A stretch of DNA of 64,000 nucleotides from Drosophila persimilis (taxonomy: Eukaryota > Arthropoda > Insecta > Diptera > Drosophilidae), in assembly GCF_003286085.1 (NCBI RefSeq), contig NW_020825294.1, forward strand, positions 5,890,001 through 5,954,000, given 5' to 3'. The notes below the pieces were generated by a model. That model was not told the origin of the DNA. It made no database searches and worked only from the letters and a program-made list of their open reading frames with translations. Made by a program: the position numbers and the translations under genes. Of the stretch, positions 22,101 through 35,400 are shown in pieces; the stretch's first letter is position 1, and every line of letters begins with the position of its first letter.

Positions 22101-25100
22101 TGCCGTCGTTGTGGTTGTTCTGGCTGTTCGTATCGCTCCGTTGGTTTCCGTTTTTGCTGGCAATCGGCCAGACTTAAATTGTAATTTGCTGATGCACTTT
22201 CTTGATAGTGGAGGGCATTTTTAGAATCAAGCTAAAGCTATGGTCAGCCGAACTTTGATTCGCTTGGGCACTTTGACACTTGACTTTTCACCATTGATTT
22301 TGAGAGGATATGAACATTGGCCCTTAATTAGCCAGGGCCGACGGTTTTTAGCTCCTTGACACGTAACCTGGGCAACAATCGACAACCCAACCACGACGTG
22401 ACCTACAAGAACCGTTCGCCCAAATTGGCAGCAAGCCACTGAATGCTCACTTGAAGCTTTTCCCCCATGGTATTTCCCAGAAAGCTTTTACCCGAATTGG
22501 ATGCACAGCTGTGGCCGATTCGGATTCGGATTGAGTACTGTCCTGCGCACTGAAGATTGTTTACGTTTACAGTTGGTTGGGCCTTGCTTTTTGCTCTTTG
22601 GTGGCGACACCGAGACTCTGAACATGAGGTTTGGTGTTGGGGAATCTCTCTATGGGGGCGAAGTAGGGTCATTGCTTTTGATGCTCCTCAAGTGGCGGCC
22701 CAAGTGCAATCTTTTTGCATAGTTAATGGATGGTTTTTTTATGCATTTCCCTTAGTTGCTTTTTCGGTGTTTCCTTGAGAAGTTTAATTTGGTTGAAACT
22801 TGTGAAATTTTCCTAATAAAGGGAACAATGATATAAGCATTAATTTTGTCAATTTAAAGAGATTTAATACCATTAAATGAACATTAATAATAAAGTAAAA
22901 CTAAATATGTTTAAATGCGTGGACAAAAATGGCTATATTCAATCAAATTCGAGTAAAGACATGAATTTATAGTCTCAAATTCCTTTTAGAAATCTTATAA
23001 ATATTTAATTGTTTCTATATTGAGAAATTACTTATGTTAGAATGATTATTTTAAGAAACGAGAAGTTCTGGTTTGATATCCACTTAAAACCTTGTTTCTG
23101 AGGCTGTTTGTGTACAAACAAAAATATATATATAAATATTAAACAAAATTGAATGCAGGTATTAAACTTCGATGGGCTTCGAAACTGATTCTTAACACAT
23201 AGATTATTAGTATTATTTCCCTCAATTTGTAATACAATTCCCAATTCTTAAAGCCTCTCCTGGGAATGATTGGAATTCTGTTTGTTTTGCCCAATGAAAG
23301 CCAAAGAATATCTTCTCCAAAGCTGCTAAATCTGGCATTTGTCTGGCAAATCGACCTTGACTTATCGAGGCTCTGTGCAAATAACACCCCCGAGTTGTGC
23401 TAAAATTTGAAATAAACAAACAAAAATGATGTTCGTACAATATGGCAGAAACCTTGTGGTAATCAGGGGGGCAAACATATAGATAAAACATAGAATCAAA
23501 TGAAATCGAATCGAATAGAATCGAGAGTATTCTACAGCTGCGCCAGTGAAAGGATAAACCAGTCTCCATTTATCTAGAACGAAACGAGTTTCAGAGGCAA
23601 TCAAACGGAATACAATGGTCATAGCCAGACACGTAAAAGCCAAAAACACTATCGAAATTTATAACAAACCATTTAACTTGAACGTGTCCACTACAGTGGA
23701 GTGTCATTCTGCCAGCTCTGGACTTGGATTTGAATGGGCATCATTTGGAGTAGCTGCTGTTTTTAGAGGCTGCCGTCAGCACTCATCAAATCAACGACTC
23801 CAAAAGTCCGACCTTCCGCACAACTTTAGACGGCACTCTTTCAACCGTCTGGTGTGGGATAAATTTGTCAGTTGTTTGGCCTTTTTACTTATGATTTGTT
23901 TAGTAATTCAATTAAAAATACATTTACCGGTCTCATTTGAGGGTCTCACAAAGGCTAACTTGTCGGGTCTATAAATAATATTTTTTGGGGAAATGCATGG
24001 ATATTTTAAGCCAGCAAGAGATTTATCTGTGATTTATTTAACCAAGAAATCAACACATCTGCTGTCCAAGCCCTAGATATGAGTTTCCCTACAACATTTT
24101 ACAACTGTCTGCGGGTATGACAAATGTTTGCCCATAAGACTTTAGAGCGCTTATGTTAATTGAAATCAAAGGCAGAAACAATATAATCAAAATTCAATGT
24201 CATGCCAGCCTCACACATATGTATTTTCTTCATTATTAGAGGTGTTTTTTGTTTGTTTTGTTTTGAGGCTTTGGGAATGTGGCCCAATCAAATCGGAAGT
24301 TGTTGGTCAGGTTCCACAGAAGTTTTATGAAAAAGAACCACTAAGATTGGGTTTTTTTTGATCTGGGAGGGCTATGATATTGTTGTAATATGAAGATGTA
24401 TGGATTTTTGGATCTAGATATGACAAGCCACTCCTCAAAATTGGATTAATATCGTTTTTAGGGTGTTTTCAATTTACATAATTTGAATCTTCAGACTGTT
24501 TTAGAGTTCTCAAATACAAAGTAGAATAACAATTATTCAATCCAGTTTTCTACTTCAACATTTTTTTGGTTCTAATAATGACTAGACAGTCTGAAAAGTT
24601 GACTAGACGGTGATTAGAATTTGCATAAATTAAAGCTGGAAAGAATATTAATAGCAATGCCACATACATATTATAGTCTATGCATTCTCTCGTCTTGCAA
24701 TCTTCCTTAAAGTTTCTTGGGAGATCAAATTTAGTATGTGTTTAAAAAGCTTATCATATGAATATAATTATATGCACATTATATATACACACAATTATAT
24801 ACAGACTACTCAATACTGGTATGATCAACTTTTGATTTCTTTTTTTGCTTTACCAGAATTTTACTTTATTCTCCTCCACCAAATATAACTTAAATGTATG
24901 AAATCTATTCAAATTATATATATTCACTTTTCAACACTAGACTCCTAATACTAGATTTCTTCAAATCCTGTTTGAAACTTATTTTCATTTCCTCCTACCA
25001 AAAAAAGGCTTAACTACAGTCCACAAAGATAGAAGAGCCCCAAAGAATGGAGCCACACTGTGCTCCAAACCACAACGCAATACCACCCCAAGCAAAATTA

Positions 25101-28100
25101 TGTTATGCTCAAAGAGAATCGCCCCATGCGTTTCAAATCTTCAAATAACCAAGAAACTTCAAACAGAACGCAAAGTAGAAAAACGCAATTCGAGTAAGTT
25201 CCAATTAGCACGTCGCAAATGGAGATTTTAAAGAGTGTCTGGCAAATGTTTACGGTAGCTGCGATGACCTTGAAAGTGCTAGGAGATTTGCCAATAATTA
25301 TCGTGCTCCTTATTATTGTCCAAATAAATCATAATTAATAACTCGTGTGTGTGTTGCCCAGGCAGTTCTAATCAAATGGGCCATCATCATCAGCACAGAA
25401 ATTAAACTTTAGGAAACCAAATGAAAGACATATACATCTGCACAAAAGACATATATGTATACATAAGTCCACAAGTCCACAGTAATAAAACACGTTGAAA
25501 ACACGTTCGTTTCTCGGACCTCTGGCCGGAAGTTAGTTGGTAGATCGGTAGATCGAAACGAGAATTCTATGGGGGGCTCTCAGAGATCTTAGAGGTAAGG
25601 AAGTAAAATAGGTTAATGCTTGTATCGCCGCGGCGCCTAGCGACTTAGCGGCCTGGCCGTCTTCCAACTGAGTTACGTTCATGCTGGGGCCTGCTGGTTC
25701 TAACGGGTTTTTCAGCGAAGGCTACCCGTTGATTCATTTGCGATTGTCTTGGCCAATCTCCGTGTTTATGGATTAGACAGAGTTCAGCATATTTTCGGCG
25801 TTCGGTCAACAGGGCACGAGGTTAAATTTTCGAAAAAGGAAATAACAATTTTTGTTGAGCTTTGGACATGTGCCTCCACCACCACCTGCCACCTGCCCAA
25901 TTTTTATAGCATAGAACAAATACCATTCGTAGAATATTGTTATTTTTTTTGCTTGGCCATAATTATTGCGGAAATTGTCGAGCGATGAATTGTGGTTCTG
26001 TTGTTGAACAGTCATTTGGAGTTTGGTTTTTTTTTTTATAACTAAAAATGCTTCTCATTTTTGTTTTGATTTGCCTTTGAAGACAGCTCCCTTGGGCCTC
26101 ATGTTCTGTAGCAAGTATTCCGCGCATAGGAGTGAACATTCTTTTGGGAACTATATTTCTTTAAAGAACATCTCTATTATTCAGAAGTATTTACATATAT
26201 GTTTTGCTGAATATTAGGAGGAGGAGGAGATTTTTCAATGTATATTTTTGAAAATTTGTATTACTATTTTATTATTATTATTTTTAGTGTTACAGTTACT
26301 CTGGTTACAAATTTGTGTACAATAATTACCCACAGTTATTATTTTTTAATAGTCCCTAGAGGGGTTGCAAAATTCCAAAACACTATTAAATGAATGCAAC
26401 TGAAATTTAAAACATTTAAGTAAAGCTCTTAGAATTTATAAGTTAAGAAAAATTAATATCTGAATTTTAATGATTTATTTCTATTTATTTTATTTGTTCG
26501 ATTTCTAACGACAATTAGTGTTTACGTTACGTTACGTTGATTACGTTTTCTAGCAGACGATAACTCTGTTCAACATCTGTTCGCTTCTTCTCTTTCCCAT
26601 TTCTCTCTCTTTCCTTGAAATTTTGCCAAGCAACCACCAAAGCAAATTCGAAGCAACAGCTGACTGGCACTCTCTCTCTCCCGCCTTTTTGTGTTCCTTG
26701 TTCTGCTAGCTTCCCACTGCGCAGGCGACCGAAACGTCAGAAAAGCCACAAAGGCAACGCAAAAAGCAGTCGAAAGATATAAATAAGCGAAAAGCTAAAA
26801 TAAAACGAGACAGACACAAAAAGAATGCCCGAAAGTCATACGTAAAACGATTAGCATATTTTGGTAATTAATTCAATCGATTAGGCGATGCCGGCTAAAC
26901 CGTAACTTCAACGATCAACCAATACATAAACGCATTACTTTTTTGTGTAAATAAAATGTGAATAAAATCAATTGAACAACGAATATTGTGTACCAAAAGA
27001 CCGAAACGAGAGTGAAAGAAATTGATTCCATGTGTGGTGTTTTTTTTTGTGTTGTGCAAAGTTTGGAATTGGCCTTAAACATTTTTATAGGTTTTTTGAC
27101 CCATAGCGAGCGCCAGCGCCAGCCAATCTTCTTGTTAAAAATGCAAATCAAAATCTAGAAAACGCACGTACACGAAACAAACGATATCAAAATCGAATCA
27201 AAATCAACCACAAATTTGCGTATTATTATTATGCAATCCGAAGATGTGACGAAATCTTTAAGAATGGCCAACAAATATAATTTCAATCAATTAACATAAC
27301 CTGTTTTTATGCAAAAAGAAACAACAACAACCAAAGAGCAAAGTACATTGAGAGAGCGGCGGCGAAAGAGAACCATGCTGCGGCAAAACAAGGAGCGACA
27401 GAGAGAGGATAACTGGATCCAGGGTGTATAAATATGCCTTCACGAAACCCAAAAATTTAACATTTAAGCAAATTTATGTGCTGTCCGACTTTCTTCTTGT
27501 GTCGGGCAAATGCGATTTATAAAATACATGCATATGTCAGCATCAGCAGACGCAGATTTTGAGGGGAAAGTGAGCAAGAGTATAAGAAGTTGAGGCCCCA
27601 TAGTACGATTGTTATAATGACCATGTGATTAATGCCGGCATTTCACTTTCAATTTCACTCTTCTCCCCTCCCCCATCACTTAACAGTGTGGTCGGTGTGC
27701 AACAGAGCTTTTACAGACTGAATACGACACTGTAATGCTTCTAGTTTACATTACATTCTGTTATACATACAAATGTATGTAGTTCTATCAAGCTATGATT
27801 CACCATATTCAGGGTTCGACAATGCAATCAATCAATAAATTTAAAGAATAGTGATAAAGAATAAGTAGCAAGAATAAGTAGTATTATTTTCGTCTTTTCT
27901 TTTTCGTCAGCTTTGAAAGCAGTTGAGGAGGAAGTCGAAGCTCTGGAACAGCCACCTACATATTTACATTACAGGCTTTAGATAATGTTAGCATGATCTT
28001 TACATGTGTAGTATTTTTCTTATCAGATCACAGTTGATCTCGTTAAGAGTTTATGTAGTAAACGAGAGGCAAAAAATCCAATTCTAAATATATACATACG

Positions 28101-28616
28101 TGAGAAAAATACCCAAGAGCGCACCTGTTAGATTCTGAGGTATTTTTAAATATACATATACATATGTGTGTATATTACCACACCTTTCTCATAAGTAATT
28201 TTAGTGAATGACTAATTATAATATCACTTGAAGCTTGCCATAATTCATGTATAATGTCTCATAAAAGGGCTGGGTCAAATTTCAATTCTCTTTAATGGGA
28301 ATGCACTCAAGTAATTGCATTTTTATGCTTAAAAAACGGATCTTAAAGTTAATTAGTATTCTCCGGGGCTCCGTTCCGTCCTTCTAATGCAACTGTTGAC
28401 AGCAGATATATAAACGCTGGTCTACTGCACTTTAGCAGCATAAATCTCAATTAATTTTCATGTCCAATGAGAAACAATTAGGCAAACTGCAAACCAAAGC
28501 AAAAGCCAGCAACAATAACAGTAATTTACACATAAACCAAAGCGAAATAAATGAATAGCGAAAAGCGAAACGCAGCTTAAAGCAACATAAGAATGAAAAG
28601 AAACAACAACAAACAG
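22101..28616. other. Long spacer between divergent genes
   Basis: No protein-coding gene recognised. The first few hundred bases above 22100 are probably the untranslated leader and promoter of the minus-strand SLC7-like gene. A TATAAATA at 26778-26785 in a GA/CT-rich neighbourhood (26560-26830) could mark an alternative upstream promoter for the dehydrogenase gene at 29.2 kb; there is no further evidence for it. Confidence 0.45.
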
Positions 28617-28946
28617 AAAACAAGAGGAAGATTAGGCTTGGGCGCCGAAGCTTTTGATACCCTAAAAGATTGATCGTTTTAAATACGAGAAAGTACTACC
28701 TATGGACTATTGATAGAGTATTGATTATAGGGCTTAATGTATATTGTGTTTATTTAATAGAAATAAAGCTCGAAAAGTAAAGCCTAGTTTGTGTAGAAAC
28801 AGATATGTGGATAGAAATGGCTATATAGACTTGATCCTCTAATGTATATACTGGATATATATAAGGATGAATGCTCTTCCATCTTTATTGTCAAAGATCA
28901 CCATTTCAAAAGCGTCATATACCCCTGGCTAGCGTAGGGTATAACA
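28617..28946 (+). mobile_element. DINE-1/INE-1-like element, degenerate
   Basis: Starts AAAACAAGAGGAAG and then has GCCGAAGCTTTTGATACCC, which resembles the 5' end of DINE-1 elements. It passes through GGCTATATAGACTTGATCC and ATGTATATACTGG, and ends in a hairpin-like CCCTGGCTAGCGTAGGGTATAAC. Related 5' ends occur near 43625-43690 and 59249-59285. No coding capacity. Assignment is by recalled family motifs. Confidence 0.5.
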
Positions 28947-28981
28947 AGCAGCTCAAATTGAAGCTCTGACGCTGACGCCGA

Positions 28982-29008
28982 AGCTTCAGCTGAAGCTCAA
29001 TGACGTCA
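28982..29008. promoter_or_regulatory. 16 bp palindrome next to a CRE site
   Basis: AGCTTCAGCTGAAGCT (28982-28997) is a perfect palindrome with a central CAGCTG E-box. Three bases later a perfect CRE, TGACGTCA, sits at 29001-29008. Both lie about 210-240 bases upstream of the proposed start of the dehydrogenase transcript and are likely proximal promoter elements. Confidence 0.5.
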
Positions 29009-29193
29009 CAGTCAGAGACGCGAGACGAGACGAAAGCTGAGCTTGAGCAGCGTTCGGTTCGGCTGGCAGAGCGTGAGCGAACGGTAAGCAGCGCCGTCAG
29101 CTTCAGCTCCACAGCTCCCCAGCTCCAGCTTCGAAGTCAGCGTCAACGCCAACGTCGTATATCCAATAGCGCGCCAAAATAAGAAGTCGAAAT

Positions 29194-29252
29194 TCATTCC
29201 TTTCGAGCACCACAACGTTCAAATTCGTTTGCTACGCTCTCGAGAGCGGACG
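29194..29252 (+). promoter_or_regulatory. Candidate TATA-less core promoter of the SDR gene
   Basis: A perfect initiator TCATTC lies at 29194-29199. A weaker one (TCAAAT, A at 29221) is followed at exactly +28 to +32 by a perfect DPE match, GGACG, at 29248-29252. No TATA box is present. Either start gives a leader of about 260-285 bases before the ATG at 29481. Confidence 0.4.
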
Positions 29253-29480
29253 TGCCGTGCGGACAATATCCAAAAAACCTCAGAGCTCCAAAAAAAATAT
29301 ACAAGAAATACACCACAAAAGCTGTCTTTGCGGTTGCGTTTCGTTTGCATTTAAATTACGGAAAAAATTACGAAAAAGCCTAAAAATTATAACCATTTCA
29401 AAATCGTATAGTGTCTTGTTTCAGAGTGAACTAAATCTAACAAAAATAATCCAATATAAAAGTGCACAAATCTGTGAAAA

Positions 29481-32400
29481 ATGGTGAAGAACAATAACAA
29501 TCTAATGGCTGAAGATCTACCCAATGGCAATGGTCTGGCGAATGGAAATGCAAATGGACATGGTATCCCCAATGGACATGGCCTGTCCAATGGCAATGGT
29601 GTGGTCCATGGCCAGGAACCAGTAGCACCTCCTGCCACTGGCTGGCGTCAGACCCTATGGAATAGCTGGGATGCCTTTGCGGATGTGGCCTGGTTCATCA
29701 TCTGCTGCGTGGGATTCATTCTTCAGGTGGGTTCCATACACATCTTCTTCAGATCCATAACCCTCAATGCCAGACAGACCAACTTTTGTGTGCCTATAAC
29801 ATTGCCGGAGGGCAAAACCTTCTGAATCTCGGACGCTTTTGTTTACAACTGATTAATTAACAACAAATGAAGGTTAGATTTTAGAGACTGAAGCAACAGA
29901 TAGCCGACGTTTTTGTGGTAGGCAGTATTATGTGTCAATAGATGTTAGATTTTCATCTCTGTTTGATTGGATTGTTTTTTAATGGCAGCCTCAGATTGAT
30001 AGAAAAAACTACTCAGATATTATTTAAAACCTGTTGGAATTATACAGAAATACTTTATTCTACTCTGGAGCAACAATGTAGTATTTTCCAGTAGTAGTTG
30101 GATTAAATAAGAACATATCTACAGCTACACGAATAAAAAACTGATCTAGACAACTATGGAGCTGATAGTGCTACCTGTTATTCATAACAGAAATGATCAT
30201 GCCCCCCGCAAAGGTATTAAGAGACTTAAATGCCATTTGTTTCTACCGCTTAAAGGAATTAAATAATTCACCTTCGTGTTTTGAATGTTTTGGTTGATTA
30301 GCAACATTGTGTGATTTACCTTCAACCATTCAGAAAATGTGTCAATGCTGTCAGAAATATACAGAACCCCAACTCAAGTTTTGCATTGCGTGCAAATATA
30401 ATGAACGACAACATTTAAGTTATTTAATTAACTGCCGAAAAGGATGCCTCTCAGGCAACCTGTGTGATAAATGGCCAAAAGTAATGGCCAATGCCGATGG
30501 CAGCACGTGTGACGTTTAATTGGGGCCATGAAAGAGATTTAAAGCATTAAGATCAGGCGGAGACAAGTTTTCAGATGGTATCTGGCTGTGATGCGATGGG
30601 ATGGCTGTCGCTGGGAGGAGGGAAAAGGCAGTTGAGGGACGGCCCCAAGATGATGTAAAACCAGACCGCGAACGATGTGAAGTTATTGAGTGAGATAATT
30701 TATTTTGATTCACGAATATACATATTTTGAGATAATATAATCAAAGAAGAGCACACAGCAAATGAATTACAGTTTTTGAGGTGGAAAGGGGGATGCAGTT
30801 ATGGTTTATAACTTAATTTTAGTTGAGTTATGCATTTTTGAGGTTTATTTGAATACATAAAAAAATTAGGGACTATGCAGAACAGGGATATTTTTTATAG
30901 TTGTTTTATAAGTTTAAGCAATCAAGGATACCATCTGTGAAGAATTTTCTATTCTAAAGTAAAGATATGCTGAAGAGATCGAAAAGAAAATAGAAGATAG
31001 ATAGAGAACGATAGTATGTAAGAGGTGCTGCGCTTTCTTTGAATACATTTAAACTCTCCTTTTTGCTGCTAAGCTACTCTGTGTGAGAGAGAGAAAAATC
31101 GTTAGGTAGAGGAGTCAGTCACGCTTTGTTATTCAGTAATAAATCCCCATATAAAAGAGGTTCTAAAAGAAAACAAAGGATATATGATTGAAGAGAAACT
31201 CATTTCACATATAAATATAATCTAATCTGTTGTATGAAAACTATAAAAATCCCTCAGAATAGATTATATAAAACCTATAAATTACAACACAAGTTCTAGA
31301 CCACATTGGAAAATTCTGTAGAAATCTGAAAAGAAATTATTGGCAAAAAATTCAATGAATTTGCATCGCCAGCAATTATAGGTAATAAATAATTGATCAT
31401 AAACTATCGCGTGTGGAATTAATCATTAATCAAATTCAAACTAAAAAATATGCAAAAAACGGCGTGAACAACAACAACTTAACCTGTCTTGAGATAAGTT
31501 TTAGTCTAGTCATAGACTAAGCCTCAGCCAATGACTTAATTAATTGCCTTCAAAACGGCCAAGTGAGTTGGCAAAATATCTAAAAAAAATGTTCAAATCA
31601 GCCATCAAATGATTGAACTACCCTCAAGAGGGGATCCCAAAGGAATTTTCAAATTTTAGACCTAAAATTGAGAGATAGGCAAAAAAAAAAGCGTCTGGCA
31701 GCTGACACGCTAAGTGGTTTTTAAATAAAACGCACAACCAAACAAAACAAAACAAAGCGAAAATAAAATAAAAACAATTTCAATTTCGTTGCATAAGACT
31801 CCTCCGGGTGTTGTGGTAATTATATTTTCACTTTACCGCAAAAACCAAACCGAAAACCCAACGAGAGACCTTTTGTGTGTGTCGCTTTGAGCTAGAGAAA
31901 GATATGATCGTGAAATGTGTGGCACGAATGTAGTCCCAATCCAGTCCCCCAAGCCATCTCTAACCGTATCGTTTGGATCATTGTGCATGGAACTGCATAG
32001 CAAATGGCGCGGGGGGTGGTCTGGGGGTTACTGAAACAAGTGACATTTGCATGCCAAATGCAAAAACCCGACGCTCATTACCTGAGCAGCAGCAGCAGCA
32101 CCAGCAGCAGCAGCGCTGAGGAGCGTCTCTAAAAGCCAACTAAATTTGCATTTCAATTTACTTGATTTGTAAAACCATACAGGGGCTTTACACGACAATG
32201 ATTCTCGCATCTGACAGGGTTGAGTGAGCTGTCGTTTGGAATACCGTGGATTTTTCAGAAGGAGTGGTATACCATATCATCAGATAATTCGATCTATTCC
32301 TCACCTTTTTAGGCTTTCTTTCGCTCCTATTCGAAATACATCACTTTATCTGTTAAGATCCCTTCGTATCGAATAAATATTACCTCTCGAAATAAGTCCC

Positions 32401-35400
32401 AAAGGAATTTCTATGGAATAGTGAAATTTCCATAAGGCGGATCCCATATGAATTCGCCTACCAACCGAGGTGCGCTTCCGCATGACAGTTGAATAGCTTG
32501 GAGAGTTTATCTTTACTTTTAGGTATATGATTAAGGGAAATCTCCACAGTCTCTAAAAATATCATTCCCAAAATCCAAAAGCGAATCCGCCTCGTTGCAA
32601 ATTCATTGAGGCTTTACACAATGACAATTCCGCGAGGCTTGATAGATGGCTGGAAATTTGCAAATTACCCATGGATGGCTGTGATCAAACTAGCAATCGT
32701 TGAGCTATCATGGGCATGGTATAGGTATCGATAGGGTATTATTAGGTGGATTTATGTCATTGCATTCTCTAGCATTTTTTTCTGCTTTTCGAACAAAAGA
32801 CTTGGGCAACAAACTTGTGCCGAAAGTTCCACCTACAAAATGATTGGCCAGAAAGGGGGAAGAGAGTGAGTGGCATTATAACTTTGGGGCGAGTAATGAG
32901 CCAAGTCGGAGGGGGCACAGACAGCTGTTGTTGCCACCACGGCGGCGTCCACCTCTGCTGCTGATGCTGCCGACTGCGACTGCGTTTGGCTTGTTGACCT
33001 AGTTCAACTTTTGCATTTTGCCGGCATTTTGTGGTGTCAGCCACTTGGGCCACTTGGAGAGCCTGTTTTTATTAGCCACCGCTTGGGCTAGCCGCAAGCC
33101 CACACAGACACATGTGCTCGGGCGCACGTATACTTGTGGCGGTGACTGTGTGCGCCAGCAGTCACCGCGATTTCGCGGGCATTCATTTGCCTCTGTGTGT
33201 GTGTGTGTGTGTGTGGATGGATGTGCAAACGCAATTGAAATTGAAAGTGTTTGTTGTTGGGGCGGGGATGATGCGTTGTCTTACACATACCACAGCCTCC
33301 CAGCCAAAAGCTAACACCATTTGCTGGCTCCAAAGCCGAAGCCGCAGCCGGTTGCAGGTTCATAACCCGCATGCGGCCTTGTGCTTTCAGCCATGTTACG
33401 GCTGCGCCATGTGGCTGTCTGTCTGGCTTTTTGAAAAATGGGTTATGGGGCGGGTGTGCCTTGTCAAAGACTACATAATATCTATAAAGTAATAAAAAGT
33501 CTGTCTGAGATGGCTATCAAAATGTGAGTAATCATTTTTACCGAAAAGCTGAGGAAATTCATAGAAAATCTGTGGGAATGAATCTGAAAAGAACACTTTT
33601 AATGGGTAATAATATAAATAAAATTGACATTTTGGTCGTTAAAAATCACTAAAAAAATAACTAAGAGTTCTTTTGTTTTGCACATTTTATGTAGGAATAT
33701 TTTCTAAGAATTAAAAAAATTAAATACTATAAAGTACTATAAACACTGACACTTGTTTGTAATTCTTGAATGATTGGTCACATTCCATTCAATGCCACGT
33801 TTTCTAAAGTGTCGGTCATAAATTGTGGTTTATTACGAGTATTCAGGTTTTTTTTTTCTCACAAGCAAGGTTACACTTAGACAAGCAAATATACCCTGTA
33901 AATCGGTACGTTGATATGCAATGAGTGGCTATGCAATTATTGGACACCATCAGAAGGCCGTTTAGCACAGATTTATATTCCTTCTTGGAATATAAAAGAT
34001 TTCCTGGTTTTTTTTTCAAGGTTTACATCGTTTGATCTAGGAAAAACTAAACATAATACTAGTATGCTTGGAAGAAACACATTTGAATCCACTGTAAGAC
34101 CCTTTCTAAAACCATTATGCTAATGGAAAACTATTATACATACATTCTCTTAATAACCTCAATAGTCTGCATATCCGGGTATAATAATATACCGGGACGT
34201 GTGTCGCGACCTTCAACCCTCTGGAATACTTGTCATCTATAAAACACATGCCTTTAATTTTATGACCGATTGATATATTCAATTATATTCTATACCTATT
34301 AATTCAATTATATATGTATCATATTCAATTGCGGTTTCTTTGTGCCATTAATCACTCAAGGGGCTTTGAGCGCTTAAATTCTATTCCATGCCATGAAAAA
34401 TGGATGCCAACGACTTGTCAGTTCTTTAAGCTAATGCCGAAAGCACTTTTGTCATGCCACCAGCTAATCACTCGACGTATCCGTTTGCATATCCAGGTGG
34501 CAGGCACCTTAACACATATCCGTTGTGGCTTGCCTGACAAATTGCCACTCGAAACACTCGAAGCACTCGAAACACTCGAAAGATTGCAGTGGCAGCCACT
34601 CGCTTCGCTCAGATCGCATAGAACTTGATTGGATCTGGCTCAAAAGTCTATTCATAAGTAAGGCACGGCCATACACTGTCAGAAATCGATATGGGGACGC
34701 TAATTTTTGCACAGAGGCGTAAATGAAAATTGCCATTCGAAGGCCGCACAGGCCGGCGGGGCGGCAATCGATGACAGAGACCACCCGCCTGCAATAAATC
34801 AAACCGAGTAGCGACGGAGAGCCACGGAGAGCGGTGCTGGCTGTAAGCCAAACAAAACTTAAAGTGCAAAATCATTGGCCAATTGGCTAAAAGTGTTTCA
34901 AGTGTACGAGTGCCGCCGAGTGTGTGGGGAGAGAGAGAGAGGGAGAGATGCAACGGGCAATAGTTTTTGTTGGGGGTTCAATTTCAGGTTTATGATTATA
35001 TTTTGTTTCTATTTTTTTTTTCACTGGCTGTGGCTATTGCAACTGTTTGTGGCAAAGAAGGTCACTCATACTCAGGGAGTGGGCAGGCAGGCTGCAAGCC
35101 GGCCACGGCACGTTGCAACACACACACACGCACACACACACTGGCTGGCGCTTACAATGTTTTGTGGCAAGTTCGTGCCTATAGTTTTTTGTTTGCCGTT
35201 TGAGCCACACTCGAACAAATACTCGGCCTGCTCAAGATTCACTCGAGATTTTTGATACTCTGCCTTCTTGGAGAGGGTATTTATGGTGGGTCTATCTATT
35301 CAAGACATACTCGGAGGATTCGGAGATGGGGATAGGGATTAGAAGGAACAGATATGGCTGAATTTCTTAAGCTACGATTTATGCATTAAATTATCATATA

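Noticed and set aside
23139..23974. Several overlapping 70-120 codon frames on both strands
   Set aside because: They overlap each other on both strands and show no domain or fly codon bias.
30307..30519. Cysteine-rich 70-codon frame in the SDR intron
   Set aside because: No ATG at the open start, no known cysteine pattern, no promoter or splice context; probably chance.
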